Positions 8,404 through 16,993 of a stretch of DNA of 64,000 bases are shown here, in pieces; the stretch's first letter is position 1; each line of letters begins with the position of its first letter. This stretch comes from Deferribacter desulfuricans SSM1. Lineage in GTDB: Bacteria; Chrysiogenota; Deferribacteres; Deferribacterales; Deferribacteraceae. The stretch covers positions 587,501-651,500 of the forward strand of contig NC_013939.1 of the NCBI RefSeq assembly GCF_000010985.1, written 5' to 3'. The notes beneath the pieces were generated by a model. It was not told the DNA's origin and ran no database searches. It saw only the letters and a program-made list of their open reading frames with translations. The position numbers and the translations under genes were made by a program.

Positions 8404-9958
8404 TTTTTAATTTTTCTAACTCTTTTTCGGTAAAAGGTGAAACAGTAATAGTTTTATAGTTGTTGTATATTACAAAACCTTCTGGCGTGTTCTTAGGTTT
8501 TTTTACATATTTTCTTTTTGTATAGTCAACCGGTACTTTATTTTCATCTTTATATTTTGAGAAATGAGCTACAATCCTTGCAGCAGTAATAATCTCGTTT
8601 TCGGTAAGCTCACCGTTTTTCTTTGCTATGAGATGAGCTGATGGTATTTCGTGGGCATGAAACCAGTAATCTTCTGGGTTTGCTATTTTGGTTATGATAT
8701 ATTGATTTGATTTGCTATTTCTACCTACATAATATTGTGTGTCATCAAGTTGAAAAAGCAAATAAGATGGTGTACTTTTTTTTGATATTTTATTTTTACT
8801 TTTTGTGTAGATTTGCTGGTATAATTCTTCTATTTCGTTTTTATCTAAATACTCAATACTATATAAAGTGTCTTGATAATAGAGTATCATATTTTTAATC
8901 TCTTGTATTCTATTTTCCAGTTTTGGTATCGATCTTTTTAGCTTTTCACTTTTTTCAAAAAGTTTGTTAATTTTTTCTGGTATGTTTTCATTTTCATCAA
9001 GATAGTATGAAACTTGTTCGATTCCATTTTCTGTATATTTATTTAATGTAACAAGCCCTCTATTATTTTTTATGATGTGCAGATTATTTTTTAAGAGCTC
9101 AGCTTCCTCCTGATATTTTATAAAATTTTTTGCTTCAGATAGTTCTTCCTTAAGCTTTTCTAATAGTTTAATGTTCTTATCAATTAATTTTGAAAAATAT
9201 TTTTTTAAACGATTTATTTTTATACTTTGATTTTCGTTTTTTTCAGTTTTTGAATTTAAAGAGTTTAGCTGATCTATATTGATTTTATCTAAAAAGTCTG
9301 GGATATGAAAAGGGATGATTTTCTTATTTAAATCAATATAGAAAGTATCAGTTTTTAGTGAGTTCAATATCATTTCTTTTGTTTTTTCGCAGTCATAATT
9401 ATTTTGTTCTAAAATTTTATATGCATGTTTTGATGTTACGTTGTAAAAACCCTCAAATTCCTCAAACTTGCAGTTTTGAGAAGATAATAGATTATATCTT
9501 TTATTACTTTTAAATGGTACATAATATTTTCCGGTTTTTAATTCTCTGTCCATATCTATGTTGTTGTTATTCCAACAAAAGATTATTTTTTCTGTTTCAT
9601 CTACAATTATTACATTTGATAATTTTCCCACAAGCTCGAAGATTATTTTGTATTTTATCAATTTACCGCTCGGTTTGCGTTTTGCAATCATGATGTAAAA
9701 AGCTCTATCAAACCCCTTTTGTTTTATATCTTCTATCAATGAGTTCGAAAGATAGGGAATTTTATTAGATAAACTGATTTTTTCATCGCTAAATTGTAAA
9801 GGGAATTTATTATTTAAGTTAACAACTAAATTTTTATGTGCTCTATTGAAAATACTCAAAACAAATATTTCATTATTATATTCACAGTAGTTTATACGTG
9901 CTTTTAGGAGGAAATCTTTATAATTGTATAAGATTTTAAAAAGAGAGAGACCATCCAT
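8384..9958 (-). CDS. rqcH: NFACT family protein, RqcH/Rqc2 homologue
   Basis: Ribosome-associated quality-control factor. RqcH proteins bind peptidyl-tRNA-blocked large subunits and recruit tRNA-Ala to add C-terminal Ala tails. The order is an NFACT-N domain with the conserved Asp-Arg pair in KGFDRAFY, HhH-like and coiled-coil segments (about residues 250-370), then the NFACT-R domain (YYVGRNSKSNQYIITK ... DYWFHAHEIPSAHLI ... RKYVKKPKNTPEGFVIY). 524 aa is slightly shorter than the Firmicute proteins (about 570). It is the last gene of the pilT operon, starting 2 bases after pilT ends. That company is probably not functional. Confidence 0.85.
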   Translation of the reverse strand: MDGLSLFKILYNYKDFLLKARINYCEYNNEIFVLSIFNRAHKNLVVNLNNKFPLQFSDEKISLSNKIPYLSNSLIEDIKQKGFDRAFYIMIAKRKPSGKLIKYKIIFELVGKLSNVIIVDETEKIIFCWNNNNIDMDRELKTGKYYVPFKSNKRYNLLSSQNCKFEEFEGFYNVTSKHAYKILEQNNYDCEKTKEMILNSLKTDTFYIDLNKKIIPFHIPDFLDKINIDQLNSLNSKTEKNENQSIKINRLKKYFSKLIDKNIKLLEKLKEELSEAKNFIKYQEEAELLKNNLHIIKNNRGLVTLNKYTENGIEQVSYYLDENENIPEKINKLFEKSEKLKRSIPKLENRIQEIKNMILYYQDTLYSIEYLDKNEIEELYQQIYTKSKNKISKKSTPSYLLFQLDDTQYYVGRNSKSNQYIITKIANPEDYWFHAHEIPSAHLIAKKNGELTENEIITAARIVAHFSKYKDENKVPVDYTKRKYVKKPKNTPEGFVIYNNYKTITVSPFTEKELEKLKTKNETL

Positions 9959-9960
9959 AT

Positions 9961-11019
9961 TTATTTATTCAAAAAACGCTCAAAAGTTTTTTTATCGTTT
10001 GCTTTTATATAAGCTTCCTCTGGTGAAACAATTTTTTGCATAAGTAAATCCATTATAGCTTGATCCATGAGTTGCATCCCTTCATTTTTTCCTGTTTGAA
10101 TTACAGAAGGGATCTGAAACGTTTTACCTTCTCTAATTAAATTAGCTACAGCACTATTGACAAAAAGTATTTCTAATGCAGCTACTCTACCAGGCTTATC
10201 ACATCTTTTTAAAAGCTGTTGTGCAACGACACCCTTTAAAGATTCTGAAAGCATCGTTCTAATTTGAGCTTGTTGCCCTGCTGGGAAGGCGTCTATAATC
10301 CTATCTATAGTTTTTGCTGCAGAGTTTGTGTGAAGCGTACCAAAAACAAGATGACCTGTTTCCGCTGCTGTGATAGCCAGTTCTATTGTTTCAAGATCTC
10401 TCATCTCACCAACTAATATTACATCTGGGTCTTCTCTTAACGCAGCCCTTAGGGCTGAGGCAAAGGATGCAGTATGATTTCCAACTTCTCTTTGATTAAC
10501 TAAACACCCCTTATTTACATGTACAAACTCTATTGGATCTTCAATTGTTAAAATGTGGTCATGTCTTTTTCTGTTTATATAATCAATGATTGCAGCTAGT
10601 GTAGTTGATTTACCACTTCCTGTGGGACCAGTGACCAGTACTAAACCCCTTGATAAGTCTGCAAATTTCAAAATCTGAGGAGGCAACCCTAACTCTTCTA
10701 CAGATAAAATCTTAGCCGGTATTTGTCTAAAAACGGCTCCTATCCCTCTCTTTTGAAAAAAGTAGTTTGCCCTAAATCTAGCTAACCCTTTTATCTCATA
10801 TGCAAAATCTAAATCTCTTTTTTCTAAAAACTCTTTTTTTGATTTTTCGTCTATTATTTCAAAGAGAAGAGTTCGTAAAAGCTCATCAGTCAAAGTTTGA
10901 TACTTTATTTCTACAAGCTCGCCGTGAACTCTCATTAGAGGTTTGCAACCAGCGCTTAAATGAAGGTCGCTTCCACCTTGTTCAATTAAAAATTTGAAAA
11001 AAGCATCAATCTTTGCCAT
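9961..11019 (-). CDS. pilT: Type IV pilus retraction ATPase PilT
   Basis: Hexameric AAA-like ATPase that depolymerises type IV pili for twitching motility. Visible features are Walker A GPTGSGKSTT, the Asp box TIEDPIEFVH, and Walker B DPDVILVGEMRDLETI. The His box GHLVFGTLHTNSAAKTIDRIID and the PilT-specific C-terminal NLIREGKTFQIPSVIQTG are also present; the latter matches the AIRNLIRE retraction motif. 352 aa is typical. It overlaps the end of the MshEN-domain gene by 14 bases, which implies co-translation. No pilus structural or assembly genes are in the window. Confidence 0.95.
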   Translation of the reverse strand: MAKIDAFFKFLIEQGGSDLHLSAGCKPLMRVHGELVEIKYQTLTDELLRTLLFEIIDEKSKKEFLEKRDLDFAYEIKGLARFRANYFFQKRGIGAVFRQIPAKILSVEELGLPPQILKFADLSRGLVLVTGPTGSGKSTTLAAIIDYINRKRHDHILTIEDPIEFVHVNKGCLVNQREVGNHTASFASALRAALREDPDVILVGEMRDLETIELAITAAETGHLVFGTLHTNSAAKTIDRIIDAFPAGQQAQIRTMLSESLKGVVAQQLLKRCDKPGRVAALEILFVNSAVANLIREGKTFQIPSVIQTGKNEGMQLMDQAIMDLLMQKIVSPEEAYIKANDKKTFERFLNK

Positions 11020-12085
11020 ATGTTTCTTCCATAATCTTTTTTAACTCGTTTTTATTCGTTTCTTTTATAAGTTCTTTTGATAAATAACCAAGATTATTGC
11101 ATAAATTACAGCCTGTTCCTTTGCATTCACATTCAATCGGTATGTATCCTTCAAAGTAAAAGTTTTTACTTTCTGGTAAAAAATCTGGAGTAGTGATTAT
11201 ATTTATATTGTTTAAATAATCTGTCTGTTCAAATATGTAATGAGTGTAACCAGGAATAACAGTATTAGTATGGAGTATATCTGAATTTTCACTGTATACA
11301 TTTGTTTTAAAGGAGAATGAGTTAGTTTGAAATACTAAGCCGAATTTAGAAGTAACAAAAACATTATTTTTAAAATTTTTGTAAAAACTACTCTTTTTTA
11401 CAGGATAAATCGAGATGAATAAATCCTCTTTTTCGGTTGTTTTAAGATAAAAAAAGTCAAAATCCAGTTTAGATAAAACTTTAGTTAGCTCATTAAAAAA
11501 ATCACTATTATATTCTATTTCAGAGTATTTTTTCAATATCCCACAACCATATATGTTGGTGATTAAAAGATTAGAATTTTTTATAAAGTCAACTCTATAG
11601 AAAAATGAGTTGTCTAATTTTTCAAACAAATCACTTATATAGGTTAAAAGATCCATAGAGTAGTTGAATATTTCATTTAGAAATTTTTCAATTTTTTTCC
11701 CACTTGTTACAGAAAGTGAAACTTTTTTACCTGTCAGCTTAGTAAGATCTTTGATTAAATCTTCTCTAAAAGGGTCATCTGTTACAATTTTAATTTCGCT
11801 TTCAGTTTCATATAAAGGCAAGAAGTTATATTTTTTTAGGAGATGAGATGGGAAAGATTTTATGTAGTTAATATCTAAATCTTTTTCATTGAGGATAACA
11901 AAAGGGATATCAAGTTGCTTACTTAAAACATATTCTATATCATCATTTGATATTTTCCCAAGCTCAATTAAGGCTTCTCCTAATCTTAACCCTCGTTTTT
12001 TTTGATACTCCAAACCTTCTTGCAAATCTTTTTCAGTAATCATTTTGTATTCTAACAAAAGTTCGCCAATATTTTTTCTACTCAT
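11006..12085 (-). CDS. MshEN-domain protein with degenerate GspE/PilB-like C-terminus
   Basis: The first 150 residues are a type II secretion/pilus ATPase N-terminal (MshEN/T2SSE_N) domain: IGELLLEYKMITEKDLQEGLEYQ, GEALIELGKISNDDIEYVLSKQLDIPF, FLPLYETESEIKIVTDDP. No Walker A, Asp box or Walker B follows. The C-terminus has a Cys cluster ECECKGTGCNLCNNLGY that resembles the zinc motif of GspE/PilB. It therefore looks like a PilB relative that lost its motor core, perhaps a c-di-GMP-responsive partner for PilT, though this is inference. ATG 12085 overlaps the upstream TPR gene's stop; the longer frame to 12124 lies inside that gene. 359 aa. Confidence 0.7.
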   Translation of the reverse strand: MSRKNIGELLLEYKMITEKDLQEGLEYQKKRGLRLGEALIELGKISNDDIEYVLSKQLDIPFVILNEKDLDINYIKSFPSHLLKKYNFLPLYETESEIKIVTDDPFREDLIKDLTKLTGKKVSLSVTSGKKIEKFLNEIFNYSMDLLTYISDLFEKLDNSFFYRVDFIKNSNLLITNIYGCGILKKYSEIEYNSDFFNELTKVLSKLDFDFFYLKTTEKEDLFISIYPVKKSSFYKNFKNNVFVTSKFGLVFQTNSFSFKTNVYSENSDILHTNTVIPGYTHYIFEQTDYLNNINIITTPDFLPESKNFYFEGYIPIECECKGTGCNLCNNLGYLSKELIKETNKNELKKIMEETYGKD

Positions 12086-13085
12086 CAAAACCATCCAACT
12101 CTTCTGAAATTTTATCCAGCTCAATATTGTAAAAAAGATTTAGCTCAGATAGGAAAGTTTCTACTGTTTCTGAGAACTCTGTTTCGATGTTTAAAACATG
12201 TTTTTTTAGTCTTGACTTATTAAGGTTATAAAAATTTGCAATTGTATTTAATGTAAATTCTGCATCTGAAATACTCAAAGTAGTGAAATATTCGCATATT
12301 GCAGCAAGCAATACACTATCTTTTATATTTAAATTGTTATCATGGAATATTTTTATTAAATCTAAACCTTTTTCGATTTCAAAATTGAAGTAACCTCTTA
12401 TACACATATTTTCTGTAAGCAAAGTAGCAGCTTTTACAAAAACTAGTTTGTTTAGGTTTTTTAGAAAGGGGATAAGTACCTCTTTTTTTATATTTTTCAT
12501 ATTTACTTCAATTTCAGTAAATTCTTCATATGCATCAAAAAGGATAAAGCTATCAGGATATTTGCTTAACCCTGTAAGTAATATTTTTTTTGCTTCTTCA
12601 AAATTTTTATTTAAAACGTAACCGTAGGAATAATCTACGTATGTTTGCTCATCCACGTTATCTTTTGTGGTAATTTTATCAAAAATGATTTTTGAGTGTG
12701 TGATATCACCTATAAAAGAATAGCATGAAACTAAAGTTTTAAGAATCTCTTTCCTCCCTTTTAAAAAGGGGATGTATTTTTTTAGCAAGTTTATTGCATC
12801 ATAAAATTTATTTTCAATAATTAAGATATTACTGAGATTTAGAAGGGAATTTATATTTTGTATGTTATACTTTAGGGAAAGGTTGTAATATTTTTTTGCT
12901 AAAGAGTAGTTTCCTGTTTGAAATTTTAAAACTCCCAAAAGTTCATACACTTTAGATTTTTCTTTGTGTGGAAGGTATTCATCTTTTAAATGATTTTTTA
13001 AAATTTTTTCTGCTACTTGATAATTTTCTTCTTGTAAAAGGTTGTTAAATTTTTGAGTATAAAAATACTTAACTTTTGTGTTCAT
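12078..13085 (-). CDS. TPR-repeat protein
   Basis: Soluble 335-residue helical protein with at least three tetratricopeptide-like units in the first 130 residues (KVYELLGVLKFQTGNYSLAKKYYNLSLKYN, NSLLNLSNILIIENKFYDAINLLKKYI, and a third). The rest is degenerate helices. There is no signal peptide. It is the first gene of the operon that continues with the MshEN protein, PilT and RqcH, and its stop overlaps the next start. A scaffold role in pilus regulation is plausible from context only. Confidence 0.7.
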   Translation of the reverse strand: MNTKVKYFYTQKFNNLLQEENYQVAEKILKNHLKDEYLPHKEKSKVYELLGVLKFQTGNYSLAKKYYNLSLKYNIQNINSLLNLSNILIIENKFYDAINLLKKYIPFLKGRKEILKTLVSCYSFIGDITHSKIIFDKITTKDNVDEQTYVDYSYGYVLNKNFEEAKKILLTGLSKYPDSFILFDAYEEFTEIEVNMKNIKKEVLIPFLKNLNKLVFVKAATLLTENMCIRGYFNFEIEKGLDLIKIFHDNNLNIKDSVLLAAICEYFTTLSISDAEFTLNTIANFYNLNKSRLKKHVLNIETEFSETVETFLSELNLFYNIELDKISEELDGFDE

Positions 13086-13170
13086 TTTCTTCCTTTAAAT
13101 ATTTTTAAATTAGATTTTATTATAAACTAACTTGTAATAAAGTCCACATTTTCTTTTATCGATATAATCT

Positions 13171-13386
13171 GAGGTTTTTGCACAATGGATCAATTTTTTG
13201 ATATCAACATAGTTTTGAAATTGCTTTACACGCCCTTGCGAACGCAATGAAGCAATCTCCTACTTCAAAGTGTTATTTGAGATTACTTCATCAGCTTGCG
13301 CTTCCTAGCGATAACTGATTAGCTGTCATAGCAGGTGTCTACTAATCAATCTGAGGTGCTTAAGCAATTATTTATTGTGCAACACC
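13171..13386. repeat. REP/MITE-like repeat, copy 2 (bounded by terminal motifs)
   Basis: GAGGTTTTTGCACAAT at 13171-13186 faces ATTGTGCAACACC at 13374-13386, giving imperfect terminal inverted repeats. Inside are diverged copies of the GATTGCTTCG/GCAATGAC hairpin arms (13218-13255 and 13279-13345). It lies in the 590-base gap between the divergent TPR and holin-4 genes. No gene is seen in it. Confidence 0.75.
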
Positions 13387-13522
13387 ATTTATGAAATAGA
13401 AGTTATCGATACTGATGTTATAATAAGAGTGATTGCTTATTCAATATGAATCAAATGTTTGTTAATATTTATCTAAATAAAATAGAGCTTAATTATCATT
13501 ATGTTGTAAGATTAATTTTTTC

Positions 13523-13550
13523 TTGACAGAGTCTGTTTTTTATATATATT
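13523..13550 (+). promoter_or_regulatory. Sigma-70-type promoter for candidate small RNA
   Basis: TTGACA at 13523-13528 and TATATT at 13545-13550, with a 16-base spacer. It is followed a few bases later by two hairpins and a T-run, and no start codon with a ribosome site lies in between. That points to a short non-coding transcript. Confidence 0.6.
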
Positions 13551-13556
13551 GAATAT

Positions 13557-13627
13557 TGATATTTTAAGGACCCTCCTCCCCCCTCCTTAAAATATATAAT
13601 TTGCCAGCCTCAAAGGCTGGCTTTTTT
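13557..13627 (+). ncRNA. Candidate ~70-nt small RNA with CCTCCTCCC loop
   Basis: The predicted transcript starts about 7 bases after a sigma-70-like -10 and ends at a strong intrinsic terminator. The first hairpin has a perfect 12-bp stem (ATATTTTAAGGA 13559-13570 with TCCTTAAAATAT 13584-13595). Its 13-base loop CCCTCCTCCCCCC exposes an anti-Shine-Dalgarno sequence. The CCUCCUCCC motif in a loop is the hallmark of the alphaproteobacterial cuckoo/CcsR and alpha-r14 RNAs, which pair with ribosome-binding sites or sequester regulators. No open reading frame of note lies within it. Orientation is set by promoter and terminator on the plus strand. Expression and relatedness to those families are unproven. 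Confidence 0.55.
13603..13627 (+). terminator. Intrinsic terminator of the candidate small RNA
   Basis: An 8-bp perfect GC-rich stem (GCCAGCCT / AGGCTGGC) with a 3-base loop, followed by six T residues at 13622-13627. Confidence 0.85.
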
Positions 13628-13674
13628 AATATCTTTTATTTGCTATTTATAAAAATTTATTTATATTATATTGC

Positions 13675-14052
13675 ATGTACAAAAGTAATTTTTTTATTTA
13701 TAGGATATGTGTGAATACTATAGCTTTAGGTTTTGCTGCTTTATTGTTTAAACATATCGTTGTAAATTCATTTTTGTCTTTATTTTTGGGAGCGATTTTA
13801 CTCACATTGTTGAACTTTGTTTTGAAGCCAATTTTACTTATTTTAACATTGCCTATACAGATTTTATCTTTGGGATTTTTTTATATAATTACAAATGCTT
13901 TTATTTTAAAACTTACTTCAGTTATAACAGATGGTTTCTATATTGATGGATTTTGGGCAGCAGTTGGAGGAAGTATTGTTATAGGTATAGTAAATTTTAT
14001 TTTTGATTTATTTGCTACAAATGCAGAAATAAGGTTTTTCGAATGGAAATAA
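13675..14052 (+). CDS. Phage holin family 4 superfamily (YvlD-like) membrane protein
   Basis: Small inner-membrane protein of 125 aa with four hydrophobic segments. The conserved family core is ALLFKHIVVNSFLSLFLGAILLTLLNFVLKPILLILTLPIQILSLGFFYIITNAFIL...GFWAAVGGSIVIGIVNF. Such proteins are widespread in bacterial chromosomes. The holin label is a fold similarity and not evidence of a prophage. No clear ribosome site precedes ATG 13675. A GTG at 13711 with AGGA upstream is an alternative start. The next gene overlaps its end by 10 bases. Confidence 0.8.
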   Translation: MYKSNFFIYRICVNTIALGFAALLFKHIVVNSFLSLFLGAILLTLLNFVLKPILLILTLPIQILSLGFFYIITNAFILKLTSVITDGFYIDGFWAAVGGSIVIGIVNFIFDLFATNAEIRFFEWK

Positions 14053-14552
14053 GGGAGATTCAAGAAGATTTAGAAAAGTTTGAAAATTTGATTAAAATGT
14101 ATAATTTTGAGTTTAACAACTATTTTCTTGGTAATATGAAGTTCCCTCCTGTAGTTAGAGAAAGAGAAATTAATAAGATAATAAAAAAATACAATATTAA
14201 TCAAATTACCAATCCAACTTTAAGGTTTAAGTTTAACAATTTAGTGGCAAGGTTTTTAACATATAGAGAGCGTTGGAATAAAAAAATGATGGAGTTGGAG
14301 GGGGTCAAAAAATCTCCAGTAAAAACCTTGGGTTATCTGAATATTGAATCAGATAATGGTTATAATGTTGATATTGATAATAGAATTGAAAAAGAGCTTG
14401 AAAAACTTCCAGATTCTTATAATAAAGAAGGGATTCGTAAGATGATTATGAAAAAAATAGAGACGATGAAAAAGAACGGTGTGAAAGATATAGATTTAAA
14501 GATTGAACATGTAAATGGTAAACCAAAATTATTAATAAGGCAGAAGAAATGA
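14043..14552 (+). CDS. Conserved protein resembling MXAN_5187 C-terminal domain
   Basis: Soluble charged helical protein of 169 aa. The first 95 residues (YNFEFNNYFLGNMKFPPVVREREINKIIKKY, then RFKFNNLVARFLTYRERWNKKMME) recall the MXAN_5187 C-terminal domain known from Myxococcus-type bacteria. I base this on pattern memory only. The last 60 residues are a Lys-rich helix and strand without a recognised domain. It sits in a tight overlapping string (holin-4, this, DUF1820, LptF, LptG). The function is unknown; co-transcription with LPS transport genes is the only hint. Confidence 0.6.
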   Translation: MEIREIQEDLEKFENLIKMYNFEFNNYFLGNMKFPPVVREREINKIIKKYNINQITNPTLRFKFNNLVARFLTYRERWNKKMMELEGVKKSPVKTLGYLNIESDNGYNVDIDNRIEKELEKLPDSYNKEGIRKMIMKKIETMKKNGVKDIDLKIEHVNGKPKLLIRQKK

Positions 14553-14836
14553 AAAAAAAATTATATAGGATTATGTTTTTAAATGAAAAGAAAGAGCTAC
14601 TTACAATACATGCAAGTAGTGTAAACACATCTTCTTTTTTAGGGTTAATAGAAATCTCTGATATCGTGTTTTTAGATACTTCTGAGATACTTTTTACACC
14701 AAATGATGATAAAATAAAGAGTGAATTTAAGGATGTAGAAAGAACATTTATTCCCATAAATTATATTGTTAGAATTGATGAAGTTATATTAGAAAAAGAA
14801 ACTCCCGTTATTAGACTTTATAAAAATAATTCATGA
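14549..14836 (+). CDS. DUF1820 family protein
   Basis: 95-residue soluble protein matching DUF1820 along its length: YRIMFLNEKKELLTIHASSVNTSSFLGLIEISDIVF at the front, then FKDVERTFIPINYIVRIDEVILE. Family function is unknown. It overlaps the previous gene's stop by 4 bases (ATGA) and the LptF gene by 4 bases, so it is translated as part of the same operon. Confidence 0.75.
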   Translation: MKKKLYRIMFLNEKKELLTIHASSVNTSSFLGLIEISDIVFLDTSEILFTPNDDKIKSEFKDVERTFIPINYIVRIDEVILEKETPVIRLYKNNS

Positions 14837-15867
14837 GAATAACTGAAAAGTATGTATTAAAAGAACTGGTTCCAGTTTTTTTAGTCGGTAATCTTTTTTT
14901 TATTTTTATTTTATTGATAGATAAAATTGTTGATTTATCTGAACTTATCTTAGCTAAAAATGTTCCCTTCTTTTTCGTGGCTGAACTCATTATAGCTTAC
15001 ATCCCTTCTTTTTTGGTAATTACAATTCCAACATCTACCTTATTATCAGCTTTGATAGTTTATGGAAGGTTGTCTGATGATTCAGAGCTGGTTGCTATGA
15101 AATCACTTGGTGCTGATAAGTATAATATTTTTAAACCTTCTATATTATTGGGTTTTATCTCTTTGGTATTAGCTCTACTAATGAGTTTATATCTGATGCC
15201 AAAAGGAAACGATTTTGCTATAGAAAGATTAATGCAAATATCTAAATATGTTTCCATAAACGATTTTAAAGAGAATGAGTTGTATACCGAAATACCGGGG
15301 TTTGTTTTATATACGGATAAAAGGGTTGATAAAAATAAATTTCTTGGACTGATAATAATAAATAAAAAGGATCATATTGTTATTCAGGCTAAAAAAGGGG
15401 AGATAGTTAATACTACTGAAGGCAGCCTTGTGTTTAATTTAGATAATGGAGTGTTGATTGATACAAAAGGTGAAATTCCATCCAAGCTTGAATTTAAAAG
15501 TTTTGTAGTAAATGTTCCTATTATTACAGAGAAAAAGTTTGATGTAAGAAATGAAAGATTGATGAGTATAAGAAACTTAATAAACCATTTAAATAAAAGC
15601 AATATTATTAAATTTGAGCTTTCAAAGAGATTTGCTTTACCATTTGCTTCTATAATTATGGCCATCTTCGGAGCGGTGGTAGGCTCATTTTTTCATAGAG
15701 GAGGCAAAGCTTTTGGTTTATCAGTATCAATCATTATTGTACTAATTTATAATACACTTTTGTTACTTTCTCAAAATTTAATAAATATGTTAAACCCTTA
15801 TTTAGCTGCTTGGGTTGCTAATATTATCTTTATAATATTGTTAGTTTATCTGTTAAGAAGGGCTTAA
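14833..15867 (+). CDS. lptF: LPS export permease LptF (YjgP/YjgQ family)
   Basis: Inner-membrane subunit of the LptB2FG machine that extracts lipopolysaccharide and passes it to the periplasmic bridge. It shows three N-terminal membrane segments, the conserved coupling stretch YGRLSDDSELVAMKSLGADKYNIFKPSI, a periplasmic beta-jellyroll (about residues 135-240), and three C-terminal membrane segments (FALPFASIIMAIFGAVVGSFFHRGG). 344 aa is typical. SELVAMK favours LptF over LptG. It is followed after one base by its partner; lptB and lptC are not in the window. Confidence 0.88.
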   Translation: MRITEKYVLKELVPVFLVGNLFFIFILLIDKIVDLSELILAKNVPFFFVAELIIAYIPSFLVITIPTSTLLSALIVYGRLSDDSELVAMKSLGADKYNIFKPSILLGFISLVLALLMSLYLMPKGNDFAIERLMQISKYVSINDFKENELYTEIPGFVLYTDKRVDKNKFLGLIIINKKDHIVIQAKKGEIVNTTEGSLVFNLDNGVLIDTKGEIPSKLEFKSFVVNVPIITEKKFDVRNERLMSIRNLINHLNKSNIIKFELSKRFALPFASIIMAIFGAVVGSFFHRGGKAFGLSVSIIIVLIYNTLLLLSQNLINMLNPYLAAWVANIIFIILLVYLLRRA

Positions 15868-15868
15868 G

Positions 15869-16951
15869 ATGAAAAAATTCAACAAATATTTAATAAAATC
15901 TTATTTAAATAGTTTAGTTGCTATTTTGATTTTTATATTAATTATTTATACATTTTTTCAAGTAGTACAACATACAAAATATATTAGTAGATATAATACA
16001 CCATTTTTGAATATTTTAATTTATGATTTAATGAAAATCCCTTATTCAATATATCAAGTTTTTCCGGTTGCTACTTCAGCTGCCATTGTTGTGACAATGC
16101 TCAAATTGATAAAAAATAATGAATTGATAGCTTATCTAAGTTTTGGTGGTAGATTAAGACAGATTGCTGTACTTTTTTTGTCTGTAAATTTTTTATTTTT
16201 TTTAATTTTATTATATTATTCTGATGCAATTAATCCTAAGATTGAAAAGATTAGAGCCAAATACAAAGATGAAAAAATATTTTTTCAAAAACATACAGAA
16301 AAATTAACTGTTACAGATTTTTATTTTAAAGATAAGGAGAGTATAATTTCAATAGATCTGATTAATTTTGATAAAAAAGAGTTTGATGGTGTAACAATTT
16401 ATGAAAAAGATAAAGATACAATCAGTATTGTAAAGAGAGCTAAAAAAGCAAAATATTTGGGTAACAACATATGGGAATTTCAAGATTTTAAGATTTTTGA
16501 TGTTAAAAAAATTCCAACGCTTTTAAAAATTTATGATAAATATAAGCTAAAAAGTAAAATATTAACAAAATTTATCAAAATCAAACCTGATGAGCCAAAG
16601 AAATTGAGTTTTAAAGAGTTGAGCCGAGTTATCAAAGTGTATGAGTCGAAAGGGTTATCAGCTGAAAGTTTTAGATTGATTTATTACAATAAGATAGCTG
16701 TTCCTCTTATTTTGATAGTATTGACGATATTATTGCTTCCTTTGACTATCACTATTTCTAGAAGTTATCAATATATTAAAGTTGCAGCCAAATCTCTTAG
16801 TGTTACTATAATTTTTTGGGTCAGTTATTCTGTATTTTATTCATTGGGTAAAAATGGTGTTATAAACCCGTTTTTAGCTAATTTTAGTCTGCATATTTTA
16901 TTTTTTATATTTGGTATGATAATCTTGCTTTCTAAAGAGAGAGGGTTTTAG
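15869..16951 (+). CDS. lptG: LPS export permease LptG (YjgP/YjgQ family)
   Basis: Second permease of the LPS transporter, 360 aa, with the same layout: N-terminal membrane helices, FPVATSAAIVVTMLKLIKNNELIAYLSFGGRLRQIAVLF, a periplasmic jellyroll domain, and C-terminal helices (YNKIAVPLILIVLTILLLPLTITISRS). It lies one base downstream of lptF and is the last gene of the run from 13675. Which of the pair is F and which is G rests on order and the NELIAY/SELVAM difference. Confidence 0.85.
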   Translation: MKKFNKYLIKSYLNSLVAILIFILIIYTFFQVVQHTKYISRYNTPFLNILIYDLMKIPYSIYQVFPVATSAAIVVTMLKLIKNNELIAYLSFGGRLRQIAVLFLSVNFLFFLILLYYSDAINPKIEKIRAKYKDEKIFFQKHTEKLTVTDFYFKDKESIISIDLINFDKKEFDGVTIYEKDKDTISIVKRAKKAKYLGNNIWEFQDFKIFDVKKIPTLLKIYDKYKLKSKILTKFIKIKPDEPKKLSFKELSRVIKVYESKGLSAESFRLIYYNKIAVPLILIVLTILLLPLTITISRSYQYIKVAAKSLSVTIIFWVSYSVFYSLGKNGVINPFLANFSLHILFFIFGMIILLSKERGF

Positions 16952-16993
16952 TTAAGTAAAATTAAACAGTGTTTCGATTAGATGTAAAAAATA

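Noticed and set aside
13675-14052. Holin-like protein as sign of a prophage
   Set aside because: The holin-4 fold is common in ordinary chromosomal membrane proteins, and no other phage gene is present; the neighbours are LPS transport genes.
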